A DNA stretch of 64,000 nt, from positions 25,958,270 to 26,022,269 of the forward strand of contig JAJLRJ010000006.1 in assembly GCA_024195265.1 (NCBI GenBank), read 5' to 3'. Below are positions 10,640-20,486 of this stretch, piece after piece (within the stretch, counting starts at the first letter, position 1; every line of letters begins with the position of its first letter). The translations under genes were made by a program, and so were the position numbers. The notes beneath the pieces are model-generated. The model was not told the DNA's origin, searched no databases, and was given only the letters and a program-made list of their open reading frames with translations. The DNA is from Dendrophyllia cribrosa. Its lineage: Eukaryota > Cnidaria > Anthozoa > Scleractinia > Dendrophylliidae.

Positions 10640-11112
10640 ACTGGATTTGACAAAACATGCTCGCTAACTTTTCGCTTGGACATGGGCCCGGCCCATGTCC
10701 AAGCCACTCCCGTCGCTGAAAATTGAGGGGGCTTGCCGTAACCCGATATGCTGCGACATAGCCCAGGGACAGGGCTAACAGCCGCTGGTTGTCTGGGGGT
10801 TGTGCGTCAAAACCACAGGGGTGGGGAGGGGGGAGTTTTGACACTTTGAGTGGAATTCAACCTGTTGGTCTGTTGTATTTCGAGTTGAAATCCGTTTTAA
10901 TAAATGTTAGTGCAGTCAGTTTTAGTGAAAATTTTTTTAGCTGCCTGTGGTTGGGCCGCCTTGGTCAGGGCTAACCGTGGGTGGGTGGCTGGGGAGCCGG
11001 TGTTGTGTGTCCGAGGAACAGAGGTGGGCAGAGGAGACTTTTTAAGACTTTGACTGAAATTCAATTGGTTGGCCTGTCTCAGTCTTGGCAGCCATGTTTT
11101 GTCAAATCCAGT
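10640..11112. mobile_element. 473-bp MITE, copy 1 (pair with 52548-53021)
   Basis: Ends with inverted repeats ACTGGATTTGACAAAACATG (left) and its complement (right). It is flanked by TA microsatellites on both sides. The interior has a short palindrome, GGACATGGGCCC/GGGCCCATGTCC-like, at about 10678-10702. A near-identical copy lies at 52548-53021 in the opposite orientation. It does not encode a protein. It interrupts the viral element at a promoter microsatellite. Confidence 0.9.
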
Positions 11113-11147
<35 letters not shown>

Positions 11148-11342
11148 GATCCTCCCTTGTCCCTTGTCCCTTGTCACTCGCTAAGTTGACTTCGGTCGTG
11201 TATCATGAATTTGATCCTTAGTTGGGTTTCAAATGGAGTTATAGGCTTCCCCTGCCTTGTCACCTCGAAAGAAAAAATCCCGGGAGGCCCACGTCTGAAC
11301 CACATAAATCACCTCTTCGATTGCCATGTTGCCAGCATGGTT

Positions 11343-11414
11343 GTCCTGATGGTGTAGTGGTTATCACACCTGACTAGTGTACAGGGGGACGTGGGTTCAC
11401 ATCCCACACAGGGC
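11343..11414 (+). tRNA. tRNA-like sequence, probable pseudogene or SINE head
   Basis: A cloverleaf can be drawn. The acceptor stem pairs GTCCTG with CAGGGC, the D arm is GTGT-AGTGGTTA-TCAC, and the anticodon loop CTAGTGT would read AGT (Thr). The T stem is perfect (GTGGG/CCCAC). Mismatches at 7-66, 31-39 and 13-22, and a C in place of the conserved A58 in the T loop, argue for a degenerate tRNA or SINE head. Confidence 0.45.
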
Positions 11415-13505
11415 AAATTTTCTTTCAAACATTTATTCGGTATATATATATATATATATATATATATCTGTCTGATTTTAAGAAAAGGCACCTCACAAAA
11501 AGTAGCAATTGAAGGTTTGATGTCACTTCAAATGTACAGAGGCACCCAACGAACAATCTTTGGTAAAATACATTATAGTATTCAAATAAATTAAAATAAA
11601 TGATATGAAAGCATTTCCAGGTGTTCTTCTACATAGAAAACGTTTTCAATTTAGTAAAAAGGGAGTTAAAACAACAAGCGCGTGAAAAAACACCATCACA
11701 TACGAAAGCTTTGAACGGTTTACAGAAAGAGTTAATGAGAACAAACAGTTAAAATGCACTGTATTTTAAGTAAGCTTCGAGGTAATTCTAGGTTTTACTT
11801 TGAAGTAAATATAACGCCCTGAGTTGTAACTTGTTAACGTTAGCAGAAACCACTTTCGCGCTAACTACAGAAGAGATCTGGAAAAGAGTCTTTTACATAG
11901 GAATTATCACGTGTCCATGACGTCGAAATATTCAAATCAAAGTGGGAAAGTAACGATGGTCGATCGATCTTGAAGCCACTCTCGAAGCTTACATTTGGCT
12001 TTGAGCTCCTGTAGTCAATTTTATTTTCTTTGTTCGCCACATTTGTGCCCGTCTGGTGGTTGAAGGACATCATTAAGTCCGGAAACCCGTAAGTCACTAG
12101 CACCTTTCAAAGAAACGAGCGGTGTTTTGCTTTTCGACTGTCGAATAGTGCTGATGTTGGCACTCTTGCGGCCGTTCACAGTCGGTAGGCAAGCCGATCC
12201 AGACGGAGTCTAAAAGCACGTCTTGTCTAAAAACTGTATGATCGTGAGTTGCAGCCCATTTGTGACACCTTGCTGTGACCGAAGTTTGGAATTGAAGAGG
12301 TGCTTTTAGACTTATATATTTTTGTGAAAAATCAGTTGGATGGCATTCCCCGTTCGTTGAACTCAGGAGTTTCCCATAATTCATTGCGGTATCTGTTGCG
12401 TTCTTTTTGCTGTATGAGAAGCTTGCGATAAAAACGAAGAGGCAGGAAGGGCAATAATCTCAGCAATAAAGTAGATTGCTCGTCTCCAGCGAAAGAAGCG
12501 TCTTTTTATCCTTCTACCCGAGACGAAATGTAGAAGATCGTAGCTTTTAAAAGCGGCGTCACGTTACTTTGCGTGACTTTGAAAAGGGTCAGAAAACATA
12601 TTATGGTTCCTTTGTCAGCAAGCGGAATGGAAGGTGGACCGAAGTGAAAGCAAAAATTCAGTAAGTGTTTTAATGTTATGCAGTTAGACTCTGTACTTGA
12701 TTTTGTTATATCTCTATTAGTAAATAACTATGGTGTTTTGGTTTTACATCAAGCCGAACCGCTATGTTTCGTGTTAGTTTTGGCGCGTTGTTACACGATT
12801 TATGTAAATCTTAAACCGCTTCTCTCGCCTGAAGTATTTGTCAAATTTTAATTTCAGCCTACTAGCTTTGGCATAAAGACGCCGTCTTGGCTGAATTTTC
12901 TGGTAAAAGAAACGCATTTTCACTGTGTGTTTTAATGTGTGTGTTTTAGCAAAAGAATGTGGTTTATCGGTACTCACACTTTTTGCTCGGCGATTTGGCT
13001 AATTAAATCTCAAACATCATACGTCTTGTTGACAGCGGATGTTTTTCACGCTTTGGAATTGTTAGCTGTTTAGCTGTTGAGCCGCTAGTTCAGCAAAACA
13101 CTTTCTATAAGACTATAGCCCTTCCATCCGAATTTCGTGAATATAGCTTACGCTCCGCGAATGTTAAACTTCCGACCGCCAAAGTGAATAGTTAGCGGCC
13201 GTGAGTCAGAATAGTGATCTTGTTCATTTCAACTTTCTTCTGAGAATAATATAAATTTAGAATAGGTTCTATGAGCTCTTTTTTCTTATGGCGAGATCAG
13301 ATCAGTTGACTATTCTAGTGAGATCAGGTTCAAATTATTTATAGCATCGCATTATATGTGTGTGTGTTTCTGTTTTTATCTCGTTTGTTTGTTTAGAATG
13401 CTGTAAAACGACTGCTAGTAATTAGTGAACTTCACTGCTATTGCTTCTGTAGCGATACTGGGCAAACACTGCACTAATGCTGTATCACTAGAACAACTAT
13501 TCTAA

Positions 13506-13533
13506 TCCTGATCCTAACCCTAACCCTAACCCT
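13506..13533. repeat. Interstitial telomere-like repeats
   Basis: About four copies of CCTAAC (the TTAGGG animal telomere unit on the other strand) lie in a row. Confidence 0.6.
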
Positions 13534-13744
13534 TTAAACTCAAAATGTATCCTTGAAATATGCACAACAGTACACAATGTCTCAACTCTTTTTGCAATTG
13601 CTTGTATCTTCAGTTTTTACTCACAGTTTGCAACCCGAGTCCAATTTGAGAACAATTTGCCCTCCTAATACAGTATTTTAGTAAGTGACATAACAAAAAT
13701 GGCAGGTACCTTTTCCAAAATTCAGACAGATATATATATGATGT

Positions 13745-14344
13745 TTATATTTTCACTTCAATCCCATATGGATGCCGCAGAGAGAAAACTAGGTGGGAAA
13801 ACTTGCGTCCCTTAACCCGTGCAATAAGCTCTTTGTACTCCTAGTGTGAGAGCTCGCCGGCATAGTCATCAAAGATAGCCTTCGTTGTTTTACCCGATGG
13901 GGTGTAAAAAAGCACGATTGCGGCCACGTTTTCCCTAAAGGGTTTCGCAATGCTGGTTACCTGTTGGGTGAGCACCCACACGGAGATGCCACTGTGGCGC
14001 GCGCTGAAGCCGAGGGAGACAAGTTGGCCTGTGCGGCCTTTCACGGCTTTCGAAGCGGCGCAATCATCGAGAATGATGAGCGTGTTAGTTCCTTCAAAAA
14101 AGAAACTTGATAGAGTTAACCAGGATTCAATCTCATGCTGCTGGCAGTCTATCACGAAAATGCGTGGTTCATTATCAACGAAACCATCGTAGGTCTTGTT
14201 GTGGACAAAGTTTAAGATTAGAAGAACGATATAATCAAACTTACCTCTGAAGGGACCACGGAGAAGGTTTATGAGATACTGTGTTTTGCCAGAATTAGTC
14301 GGCCGAATAATTAGGGCATTGAAGGGCAGCTTTCGTGGGTCCAT
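13745..14344 (-). pseudogene. A32/FtsK-type genome-packaging ATPase, broken near the C-terminus
   Basis: Pumps viral DNA into the capsid in Maverick/Polinton and related viruses. The start at 14344 reads MDPRKLPFNALII. Walker A is RPTNSGKT (residues 14-21), where the first glycine usual in this family is replaced by Arg14. Walker B is LIILDD (89-94), with a following sensor strand SVWVLTQQ (121-128). An in-frame TAG after residue 167 (13841-13843) is followed by a further 31 codons in the same frame (EYKELIARVKG onward) to a stop at 13745-13747. The full length of about 199 codons is close to the family size. The capsid-like gene lies just upstream on the same strand, as in many Polintons. 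Confidence 0.83.
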
Positions 14345-14363
14345 TCTCTATATGTGTGTTTTG
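14345..14363 (-). promoter_or_regulatory. Weak TATA-type start-adjacent motif (ATPase)
   Basis: On the minus strand, AAAACACACATATAGAGA lies directly before the ATPase start. It is a shortened form of the element-wide motif. Confidence 0.4.
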
Positions 14364-14396
14364 CACTTTATGATGTGCGGTGTGCTCGCAGCTGGC

Positions 14397-15656
14397 TTAA
14401 TACTGAACAGACTGCAGCTGACTGTCCATGATGTTCATCTGTGAGTCGCTGATGGTGTAGATGTGGCAGTGAACATTTCCAGAGCCAGAAGTATTTCGTT
14501 CAATCTCAAGATGCACACCATCCTTTGTGTTTACAAGGCGTTGACCGTTACCGTGCAGAGTTGTATCAGCCATTGATCGAAGATCGATAAGGAGGCCAAA
14601 CTTGTTGTCAGTTAGATATTTGGTCAGAGTCATGTTGGGCCTGCCACCAGCACTCTTTGTTTTCACGTTGAAGAGTCGGCTGACCTCATTCCACATGTCG
14701 GTTCCATTGATGCCTTCGTTGTAAATCCTGTTGGGAGAGCCGTTGATGGTGACATTCACTTTGGTGATGTCTGGATTGAAGTATTTTTCAGAGTCCCTGT
14801 CTCCAGCTGTGTAGGGCTCGATGAATAGCAGAAGGATGCCTTTTAATGACCTGCGCTGTGGGTTCACCCTGAGATTCAGCCTAGCGTCTGAACCCTTCGA
14901 GAATGGGACCACTTCCTCTCGCATTATATGGTCGTAGGCAAACTCCTTTCCGCTAGAGTAAACGATCGTTGCCTCGTCAGCCAGCTGCTTACTTCTTATT
15001 GTCTCGTACTCAAGCTGGATATTTGTCAACTTGTATACAAGCTTATTTGTATCCGAACCAATTACAACATGAGCTGCCTGTGCGAGTGTTATCTCGAAGA
15101 TTAGATCGTTGTATAGGGCCTGTGGGTATAAGACACCGTGGTCTGTCAGAATCTGGTGGTCCAGATTGATGCGGTACTTATTCTTGTACACACTCTCCAG
15201 CTTGTTTTCCGCATCCACGCCAGATGTCTTTTTGTCACCTGTGTCAGAACGGATCTTGCACAAGTCAACACTCTGGATGCCCTCCGGAATCATATTGTCC
15301 CGCTCATCAACAGAAAGGAAGAGGTCCTCAAAGATTTTGTAAATATCGTATCCAACGGTGTCCTGGACAGTGGTAGCGGCAAATTTGACAACGAGCCTGT
15401 CAACTAGCGCCCGGGAAACATTCTGGACGAGATAGTTGTTTGCATCACCGCCGGTAAGGTCGATGTTAAAAATCAAGGCAAGCGAGTTCGACACGATAAC
15501 CCCATGTTCGTTTAGCTTGGGCACCGAAACGTACAGGGTCTCGCCAGGCTTGGCTGTAGAGCGGTCAAATGTGATGCGCTTTACGATGCGTTCTGCTTTC
15601 ATTGCACCAAGAGTCTTCTCGGAGTTCGTTGGAAGGAGGTTTGGTTGAACAGCCAT
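14397..15656 (-). CDS. Probable major capsid protein (double jelly-roll type)
   Basis: Likely builds the icosahedral shell. The preferred start is the ATG at 15656 ([11 protein letters not shown]), giving 419 residues; the longer frame only adds translated TA repeats. The protein is beta-rich throughout, with alternating apolar strands ([50 protein letters not shown]). The block [16 protein letters not shown] resembles the linker and strand region of double jelly-roll capsids. No break was seen, so this is the best-preserved large gene. Sequences of this type turn up in invertebrate databases as F54H12.2-like proteins, from my recollection. The capsid role is inference from the family and from position beside the ATPase. 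Confidence 0.72.
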   Translation of the reverse strand: MAVQPNLLPTNSEKTLGAMKAERIVKRITFDRSTAKPGETLYVSVPKLNEHGVIVSNSLALIFNIDLTGGDANNYLVQNVSRALVDRLVVKFAATTVQDTVGYDIYKIFEDLFLSVDERDNMIPEGIQSVDLCKIRSDTGDKKTSGVDAENKLESVYKNKYRINLDHQILTDHGVLYPQALYNDLIFEITLAQAAHVVIGSDTNKLVYKLTNIQLEYETIRSKQLADEATIVYSSGKEFAYDHIMREEVVPFSKGSDARLNLRVNPQRRSLKGILLLFIEPYTAGDRDSEKYFNPDITKVNVTINGSPNRIYNEGINGTDMWNEVSRLFNVKTKSAGGRPNMTLTKYLTDNKFGLLIDLRSMADTTLHGNGQRLVNTKDGVHLEIERNTSGSGNVHCHIYTISDSQMNIMDSQLQSVQY

Positions 15657-15660
15657 AGCA

Positions 15661-15731
<71 letters not shown>
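15657..15731. promoter_or_regulatory. (TA)n tract at the capsid gene promoter
   Basis: A TA run of about 70 bp begins 5 bases upstream of the capsid start, at the place where other genes of the element have TATATA. It probably represents microsatellite expansion of that motif. Confidence 0.5.
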
Positions 15732-15735
<4 letters not shown>

Positions 15736-15815
15736 CATGTATACAATGTGCCCTCCCGGTTATTACCATAATGGCTTTATGGCAACTCCTGAACTTGGGC
15801 ACAGGATGTACGGTT

Positions 15816-15817
<2 letters not shown>

Positions 15818-15870
<53 letters not shown>
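15818..15870. promoter_or_regulatory. (TA)n tract at the coiled-coil gene promoter
   Basis: A TA run of about 53 bp ends exactly at the ATG at 15871 on the plus strand. With the tract at 15657-15731 it brackets an intergenic stretch between two divergent genes. Confidence 0.5.
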
Positions 15871-15872
<2 letters not shown>

Positions 15873-17002
15873 GCTTGATAGAGCTAGGGACTGGATAAGA
15901 AGGCGCTTTCCAAAAGTAGCCTACGACAGATTAGGCCCAATTGGTTACGGTAAAAAAAACAGGAAATGAAGGCAGAATGGTTTCCTTTGGACCAAAGGGT
16001 GGTGAGACTCCCATCTTTAGGCAGGATAATTCAGGCCTTCTTAAATCGTTCACAGACAAGTTCAAAGGGGCTCTTGGCCCAAGAGCTGAAGAGATTATCT
16101 CTGAAGACAGTACATCAATAAGGGAGGAAAGACAAAGATTGAAGGAGGCAGAGAAACAACTGAAGGAGGCTGACAGGCTTTCCGTTCAACAACAACAACA
16201 AGCAGCAAATGATGTGCAAAACCTCAGTGACAGAATCGAACGAGCTCAAGCGAGGATTGACGCTCTGGAACAGGAGCACGGTTCAAACGTTGATAGTCAA
16301 ACCGAGATAGATAGATTAAAACTGCCGAAAAAGAATCTTCAAGGCGATCTTGAAAACCAGAAAAAAGAATTAGGTGCCCTTCAAAAAATGCAAAAACAAC
16401 GAGACCAAGAACAGGCAAAGGTTGACAAACTCAGAACACAACTTTCTGAGAAAACAAGAGAAAGAAATGAAGTTGAAACAAGACTAAACTCTACTAAACC
16501 ACTGGATGAGTAAAACGAAAGAGAATCCGAGCTTGAGCGAGAAAACGAGGAAGACAGTCGCGTGATAGAGGATGTGGCCACTTCTCCCCCTGACAAAGAA
16601 GCCGCGGAAGCCCGAGTTGCAGAGCGAGAAGAAGAACTGGGAAGGTTAAGAGAACAGGTTCAAGAAAGGGAAGAAGCCCTGCCTTTGAGAGAGAGGATCA
16701 AAAATATCTTCAAAAAATATGGGCGGACATTGCAAGCGGTTGTTCTAGCTGCTGGTATAGTCATAGGGGCTGTTACACTTTCTGCAATGAATGCCTTGAA
16801 AGCTGGGACTAAGGCTGTTGGCAATGGTCTGAAAGAGATAGGAAAGAAGATTGCCTCCATCCTGCCTGGCCTCATCGGCTCAATCGTGAGCTTTATCTTC
16901 AAAACGGCCGGGCAGGTTGTATCCTTTCTTGGCGAGCATGCCTGGCTGATAATCCTTGCTGTGGTGGCCTTCTTGGTTGAAAAGACATTAAAGAAGCGTT
17001 AA
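15871..17002 (+). pseudogene. Coiled-coil and membrane protein of the viral element, broken
   Basis: The start at 15871 ([13 protein letters not shown]) abuts the TA tract. A frameshift at an A-run near 15951 moves to the frame beginning TGNEGRMVSFGPKGGE. A long Lys/Glu/Gln heptad region (about 16130-16500; RQRLKEAEKQLKEA) is a coiled coil. An in-frame TAA at 16511-16513 precedes a second helical block (EEELGRLREQVQEREE). The C-terminus has two or three membrane segments (AVVLAAGIVIGAVTL; AWLIILAVVAFLVE) and a basic tail. Full span is about 377 codons. It may be a virion tail-less membrane anchor or minor structural protein; the family is not named. Its stop codon shares a palindrome with the convergent gene's stop. 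Confidence 0.62.
16999..17002. other. Shared stop-codon palindrome
   Basis: The bases GCGTTAACGC contain TAA stops for both convergent genes: TTAA is read as CGT-TAA on each strand, so the two coding regions overlap by four bases. Confidence 0.8.
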
Positions 17003-18808
17003 CGCATCCAGGCAACAAAGCCTGCCAAAGCAAGCGCGCCAGCGACAACGACTGCCTTGTTTACGTGATGCTGCTCGATCTTGGTCTCTGGCGTTGTTTC
17101 TGGTGTTGGGGCCGGTGTGGGGGTTGAGGCTGGCGTTGATTTTGAGCCTTTGGGCGCGATGCCCTGCGCCTGTGTAACCTCTTTATGTATCGGGTTCGAT
17201 GGGTGGCTGTTTGGTGGATTGATTTTTGTTGGCCCGCCGGCCATGGGGCGTAAAGAGCCCTTTTTTGTGCCCAGATTAACATCATTGTTCACACCCAGTT
17301 TCATCCCTTGCGTTGCTTCCTTGAGATTGTTGTTATACCCGATCACGCTCTCTGTGTTGATAACCATGCGTGATGGCATTAGCCAGCTTCCTGGTGCTGT
17401 CGCAAAGTCTAGGCGCACTTTAGTCTCTTGGATGGCAAGCTGGTAACGCTGTACGCTTGTTGCAATGTCGTTCAGTATAATTGCCTCCTCTAGATTAGTG
17501 AGGAATACTCTCTGCGTTTCGAACGCCCGGCCTCCTCTTCCAATGATGCTGCTGCGGGTTTTGGTTTGTGAACCAAGAATGCAGTACACAAAGGCCTCGA
17601 TTGATTGGTTCATACGCGCGAGCCCTGGCTGTGTTAGCCCCTGTGCGTAATTTGGCACAAAGTGCTCGAACTGGGTGTCCGCCTCTTGGTCGTTGCGGAC
17701 GAAAGATATTCCATTAGCGCGATAGTTGGGGTCGTTTCTGTCAGTCACGCGCTCATCATTGAACAGAGCTAGATCGGGGTCTGGATAATCGTAATCGGTA
17801 GAAACATTGCCAGCTCCATATTCACCAATGTAGACATTCCCAAGACCGTGGTTCTTGCCGTATGTGAAACGGAAGTCAGAACTGGAGTCAACACCGAACT
17901 CTATGCAAATCTTCTTGTACGCGTCGATGTTGTACTTGTTGTCTTTCTGGTTGAATGGGGGGTCGTCTGGCAAAGCACTCACGCTTTGTTCCCCACCCAT
18001 CTTGTGGAGTATTCGCCTTGTTGTGAAATAAACGTGAAACCGGTAAAACGACCGGAGCTGGGGGGTTAGGGATAGACTGGAGTTCTTATCGAAGAGAATG
18101 TCACGCGAGATTCCGCAGCCGGTTGTTGCACACCACAGTGCGAATGAGAGTTGTTGTGGCCAAAAACTCATATGTGGCCCGCCTAGCCACTTTCTTCCAT
18201 ATTTCGCGGTTGTGAATGAAATCTGTGTGTCCCTGAAGATATTTCTGTATTTCGTTGTGAAATAATCAGTTGGCGTGACATAGATCTTTTGCGCTTCGTC
18301 GTTCAAGATTGCGCCAATCATCATATCCTTGTCTATTGTGGTGGAGAAATCAACAGCTGAGATTGGCTTTTTTGTATTTCGAGTCAACGATAGCTGATAG
18401 GGGAAACCACCGTCTTGATGGAAACCAAGAGCGTCTTTCATGGCTTGAGTCCAATTTTTGTGGGCTATTTCTGTAACGAGTGCTAATGAGCCTTGGCCTT
18501 CTTTGTAAAGCACTTCTCCTGTGGCGGTTTTGTGGTCGTCGCCAAACTCTACTTGCACTTTAAAGTGGGACATATCTGCGCGAGGGAAACGCTTTTTGAA
18601 GTCTGAGATCGCCTTGGCCTTGGCCGCAGCAGAGAGCTTTGCTGCTTCTGGTGTTCTCATCCAGGCTAGTGGATCTGGGGGTGGCTTTACATGGCTATAG
18701 ACGTTTGGGGTTGAATTAAAAGGGGGTGGGGGGGCCATAATTGTGGCCGCCAATGTTTAGACCAAGATTTGAACTGGGATTAAATCCAACGGGCCGTCTG
18801 CCAAACAT
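16999..18808 (-). pseudogene. Large structural-type protein with C-terminal membrane anchor
   Basis: The main frame (16999-18738, about 579 residues from APPPPFNSTPN) is open throughout. A better start is the ATG at 18808 (MFGRRPVGFNPSSN), next to a TATATACAATC motif. That frame meets the main one across a shift at the G/C homopolymer near 18727-18735. The body is beta-rich with aromatic blocks (GGPHMSFWPQQLSFALWC, YRFHVYFTTRRILHKMGG, NHGLGNVYIGEYGAG). The C-terminal part is Pro/Thr-rich, followed by a single membrane segment (VVVAGALALAGFVAW). It is probably a virion protein, perhaps anchored or vertex-associated. No family name can be given, and a second capsid-type role cannot be excluded. 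Apart from the N-terminal shift the gene looks intact. Confidence 0.68.
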
Positions 18809-18838
18809 GATTGTATATATTTATATTTTTTTTAAAAA
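18809..18838 (-). promoter_or_regulatory. TATATACAATC start-adjacent motif
   Basis: On the minus strand, AATATAAATATATACAATC abuts the ATG at 18808. It supports that start for the large structural gene. Confidence 0.5.
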
Positions 18839-18841
18839 ATG

Positions 18842-18855
18842 TTTTTATATACACA
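18842..18855 (+). promoter_or_regulatory. TATATACACA start-adjacent motif
   Basis: TTTTTATATACACA abuts the ATG at 18856 on the plus strand. The two divergent genes here have their motifs only a few bases apart. Confidence 0.55.
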
Positions 18856-19509
18856 ATGGTTTTGCTAACAATCATCGCGCTTTCGAACCCTCACACGATC
18901 TACTTCGATCACCCGCTTCCGAAACTTGCTCGATTTTCAACTCGTGGAATACTTTGAAACAAAGAGGAGAGATAACATTGTTCAAAAATGGTAGCAGTAA
19001 AGAAGGAACCGTCATGAGATTCCTTCCAGGACATTACACTCTTGAGTCTTTGGCAAATGAATTGAAAAACGTATTCAAAGACAAAAACTTTGAATTAGGG
19101 GTCGAGACAGACACACCCCAAGGCCAGATGATCATTTTCAAAGAATACATGGAAGAAGTGAAACTAGACCACGACCTGTCTGAATTGCTCGGTATAAGTC
19201 CTAAATTGCTATGGCCAACAACATTCGTCAAGCGTTTAAGGGCACCAAGCACTTACTTCATCCACTGTGATCTGATCGATAAAGAACAAAACCTACTCAA
19301 TGGTAAGCCTTCGACAGTTTTGGCTCGGTTTGATGTTCGTGGAAAGCCTTTTGAGAAGTTTTTTTTACGAATCAACACAACAGAACGTCTTGCGTGACGT
19401 CTCGTCTGGCGATTATGTAAACAGCATATCACTGTCAGTGAGGGATGTAAATGGTGACCTCTTTGACTTCAATAACATGCCCTTAGAGTTTGAAATAGAG
19501 ATAAATTAA
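18856..19509 (+). pseudogene. Conserved Polinton-associated protein, candidate minor capsid, frameshifted
   Basis: The start at 18856 (MVLLTIIALSNPHTIYFD) abuts a TATATACACA motif. The reading frame shifts near 18935 to the block SWNTLKQRGEITLFKNG. It shifts again at a T-run near 19368 to the final block SISLSVRDVNGDLFDFN, ending at 19509. The total is about 217 codons. The pattern of short beta strands, with FLPGHYTLESLANEL in the middle and a closing LEFEIEIN strand, is compatible with a single jelly-roll (penton-like) fold; that is inference. It lies between the large structural gene and another small conserved gene. Confidence 0.5.
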
Positions 19510-19510
19510 A

Positions 19511-19532
19511 AATATATATATATACCCCCGCC
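19511..19532 (+). promoter_or_regulatory. TATATATATATA motif before the next gene
   Basis: AATATATATATATACC lies just before the inferred beginning of the gene at 19533. Confidence 0.4.
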
Positions 19533-20207
19533 ACGAGTTCTGCCAATGTGCTTCCATCGGCTCCGGATTACAGCGAGACACAACCGCTCTACCCAGTTTT
19601 GCCAAATGGTGATGACTTTCGTCTAAAAAAAATATCTGACTTACAGACAGAGCTTGAGTCAGAGGCTAGCCACTATAGCTAGGTCGCTAAGAAGTACAAA
19701 CGAACCCACTCTGTTGTTCACGGTTCAGCTGTTGGCCTTGGTTTCATTTCTGCGGGTTTGTCTTCTGCAACCTTGGCAACAGCTTTGAGAGGAGTTGGGA
19801 TTATCGTAAGTCCCGCAGTAGCTGGCGTTGCCAGTGTTTCAGGTTTTTCATCAGCCGGCCTTACTGCATTCAGTAAACAGCTTGAAAGAAAGATCGCCAA
19901 ACATGAAAAGATCTACACACTCGCCCTTGCTAAACGAAACTCTGTCAATGAGTTGGTTTCAAAGGCTCTGACGGACAAGCGAATCAGCGATTCAGAATTT
20001 TCAATCATTCTGCGTGAGGTTGAAAAATATCACGAACTGAAAGCCTTGATTCGCTCTGGTGAAAAAAAGGCTACACAAGGAGGCAGGCAAACTCCAGCGC
20101 TAGATATAGACAAAATCAAAACCGAGCTTCGCAAGGAAATCAAACAAGAGTTTCAAAAAAAGATCAATCGTCTCACAGCTGTGTCCAAATCAGATTTGAA
20201 AGATTAA
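19533..20207 (+). pseudogene. Glycine-rich membrane-active protein of the viral element, broken
   Basis: The frame is open from about 19533 (an ACG codon, no ATG, directly after the TATATA motif; SSANVLPSAPDYSE). An in-frame TAG at 19680-19682 follows, and the frame then continues to 20207. The ATG at 19758 gives only the C-terminal 149 residues. Features in order are an acidic Pro-rich head, a helical stretch, two Gly/Ala/Ser-rich apolar segments (VGIIVSPAVAGVASVSGF), a basic helix (KQLERKIAKHEKIY), and a Lys-rich tail (KTELRKEIKQEFQKK). The layout recalls membrane-penetration proteins, but the function is unknown. I recall related sequences in other cnidarian elements; a search is needed. 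Confidence 0.55.
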
Positions 20208-20259
20208 ACTCAGGTTTTAATCTACAAATCTTGAGGGAAAAATCCCGCCACACATAGGC

Positions 20260-20437
20260 CCATAAATTCCGAAGCGCCCCCTAAATACCGAAGCCCCCCC
20301 AAAAAAATTTTTAAAAAAATTAATTCCGAAGCGCCCCGTTTTTATTTTTTCAAAAAAATAAATTCCGAAGCGCCCCAGAAAAACTTTTTTCAACAAAGTT
20401 GGGGCGCTTCGGTATTTGTGGGGCGCTTCGGTATGTT
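20260..20437. repeat. Iterated CCGAAGCGCCCC motifs upstream of the VLTF3-like gene
   Basis: Three exact direct copies of CCGAAGCGCCCC (20269, 20326, 20365) and one degenerate copy (20288) are followed by two inverted copies, GGGGCGCTTCGG (20401 and 20420). Spacers are A/T homopolymers. The array fills the gap between two plus-strand genes. It could be a replication origin, a promoter control region or a small repeat insertion. Confidence 0.7.
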
Positions 20438-20486
20438 CAAGAAGTTTCGTTCCCCAATTGAACATTTGCCATTTCTTAAAATAAAC

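Larger units (their letters stand above)
11113..13744. other. Non-viral island inside the viral element
   Basis: No viral gene was recognised in these 2.6 kb. It holds (TA)n runs at 11116-11145 and 11442-11467 and a tRNA-like sequence at 11343-11414. It also holds two unrecognised overlapping minus-strand reading frames (11861-12103 and 12097-12384) and four telomere-like CCTAAC repeats near 13506-13533. Base composition and gene density differ from the flanking viral genes. It may be host DNA inserted with or after the MITE, or a degraded viral segment that once held missing genes such as the protease. Confidence 0.45.

Noticed and set aside
10501..10844. Frames rich in Tyr-Ile repeats
   Set aside because: They are translations of a TA microsatellite and MITE sequence.
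11861..12384. Two overlapping minus-strand frames in the non-viral island
   Set aside because: They are in different frames, match no family I know and lack splice or promoter support; mentioned only under the island.
15599..15878. Further Tyr-Ile repeat frames around the capsid gene
   Set aside because: They translate the TA tracts; the real capsid start is at 15656 and the next gene starts at 15871.
3523..19682. Alternative genetic code to explain in-frame stops
   Set aside because: TAA, TAG and TGA all occur as internal stops, and the intact neighbouring host genes use the standard code.
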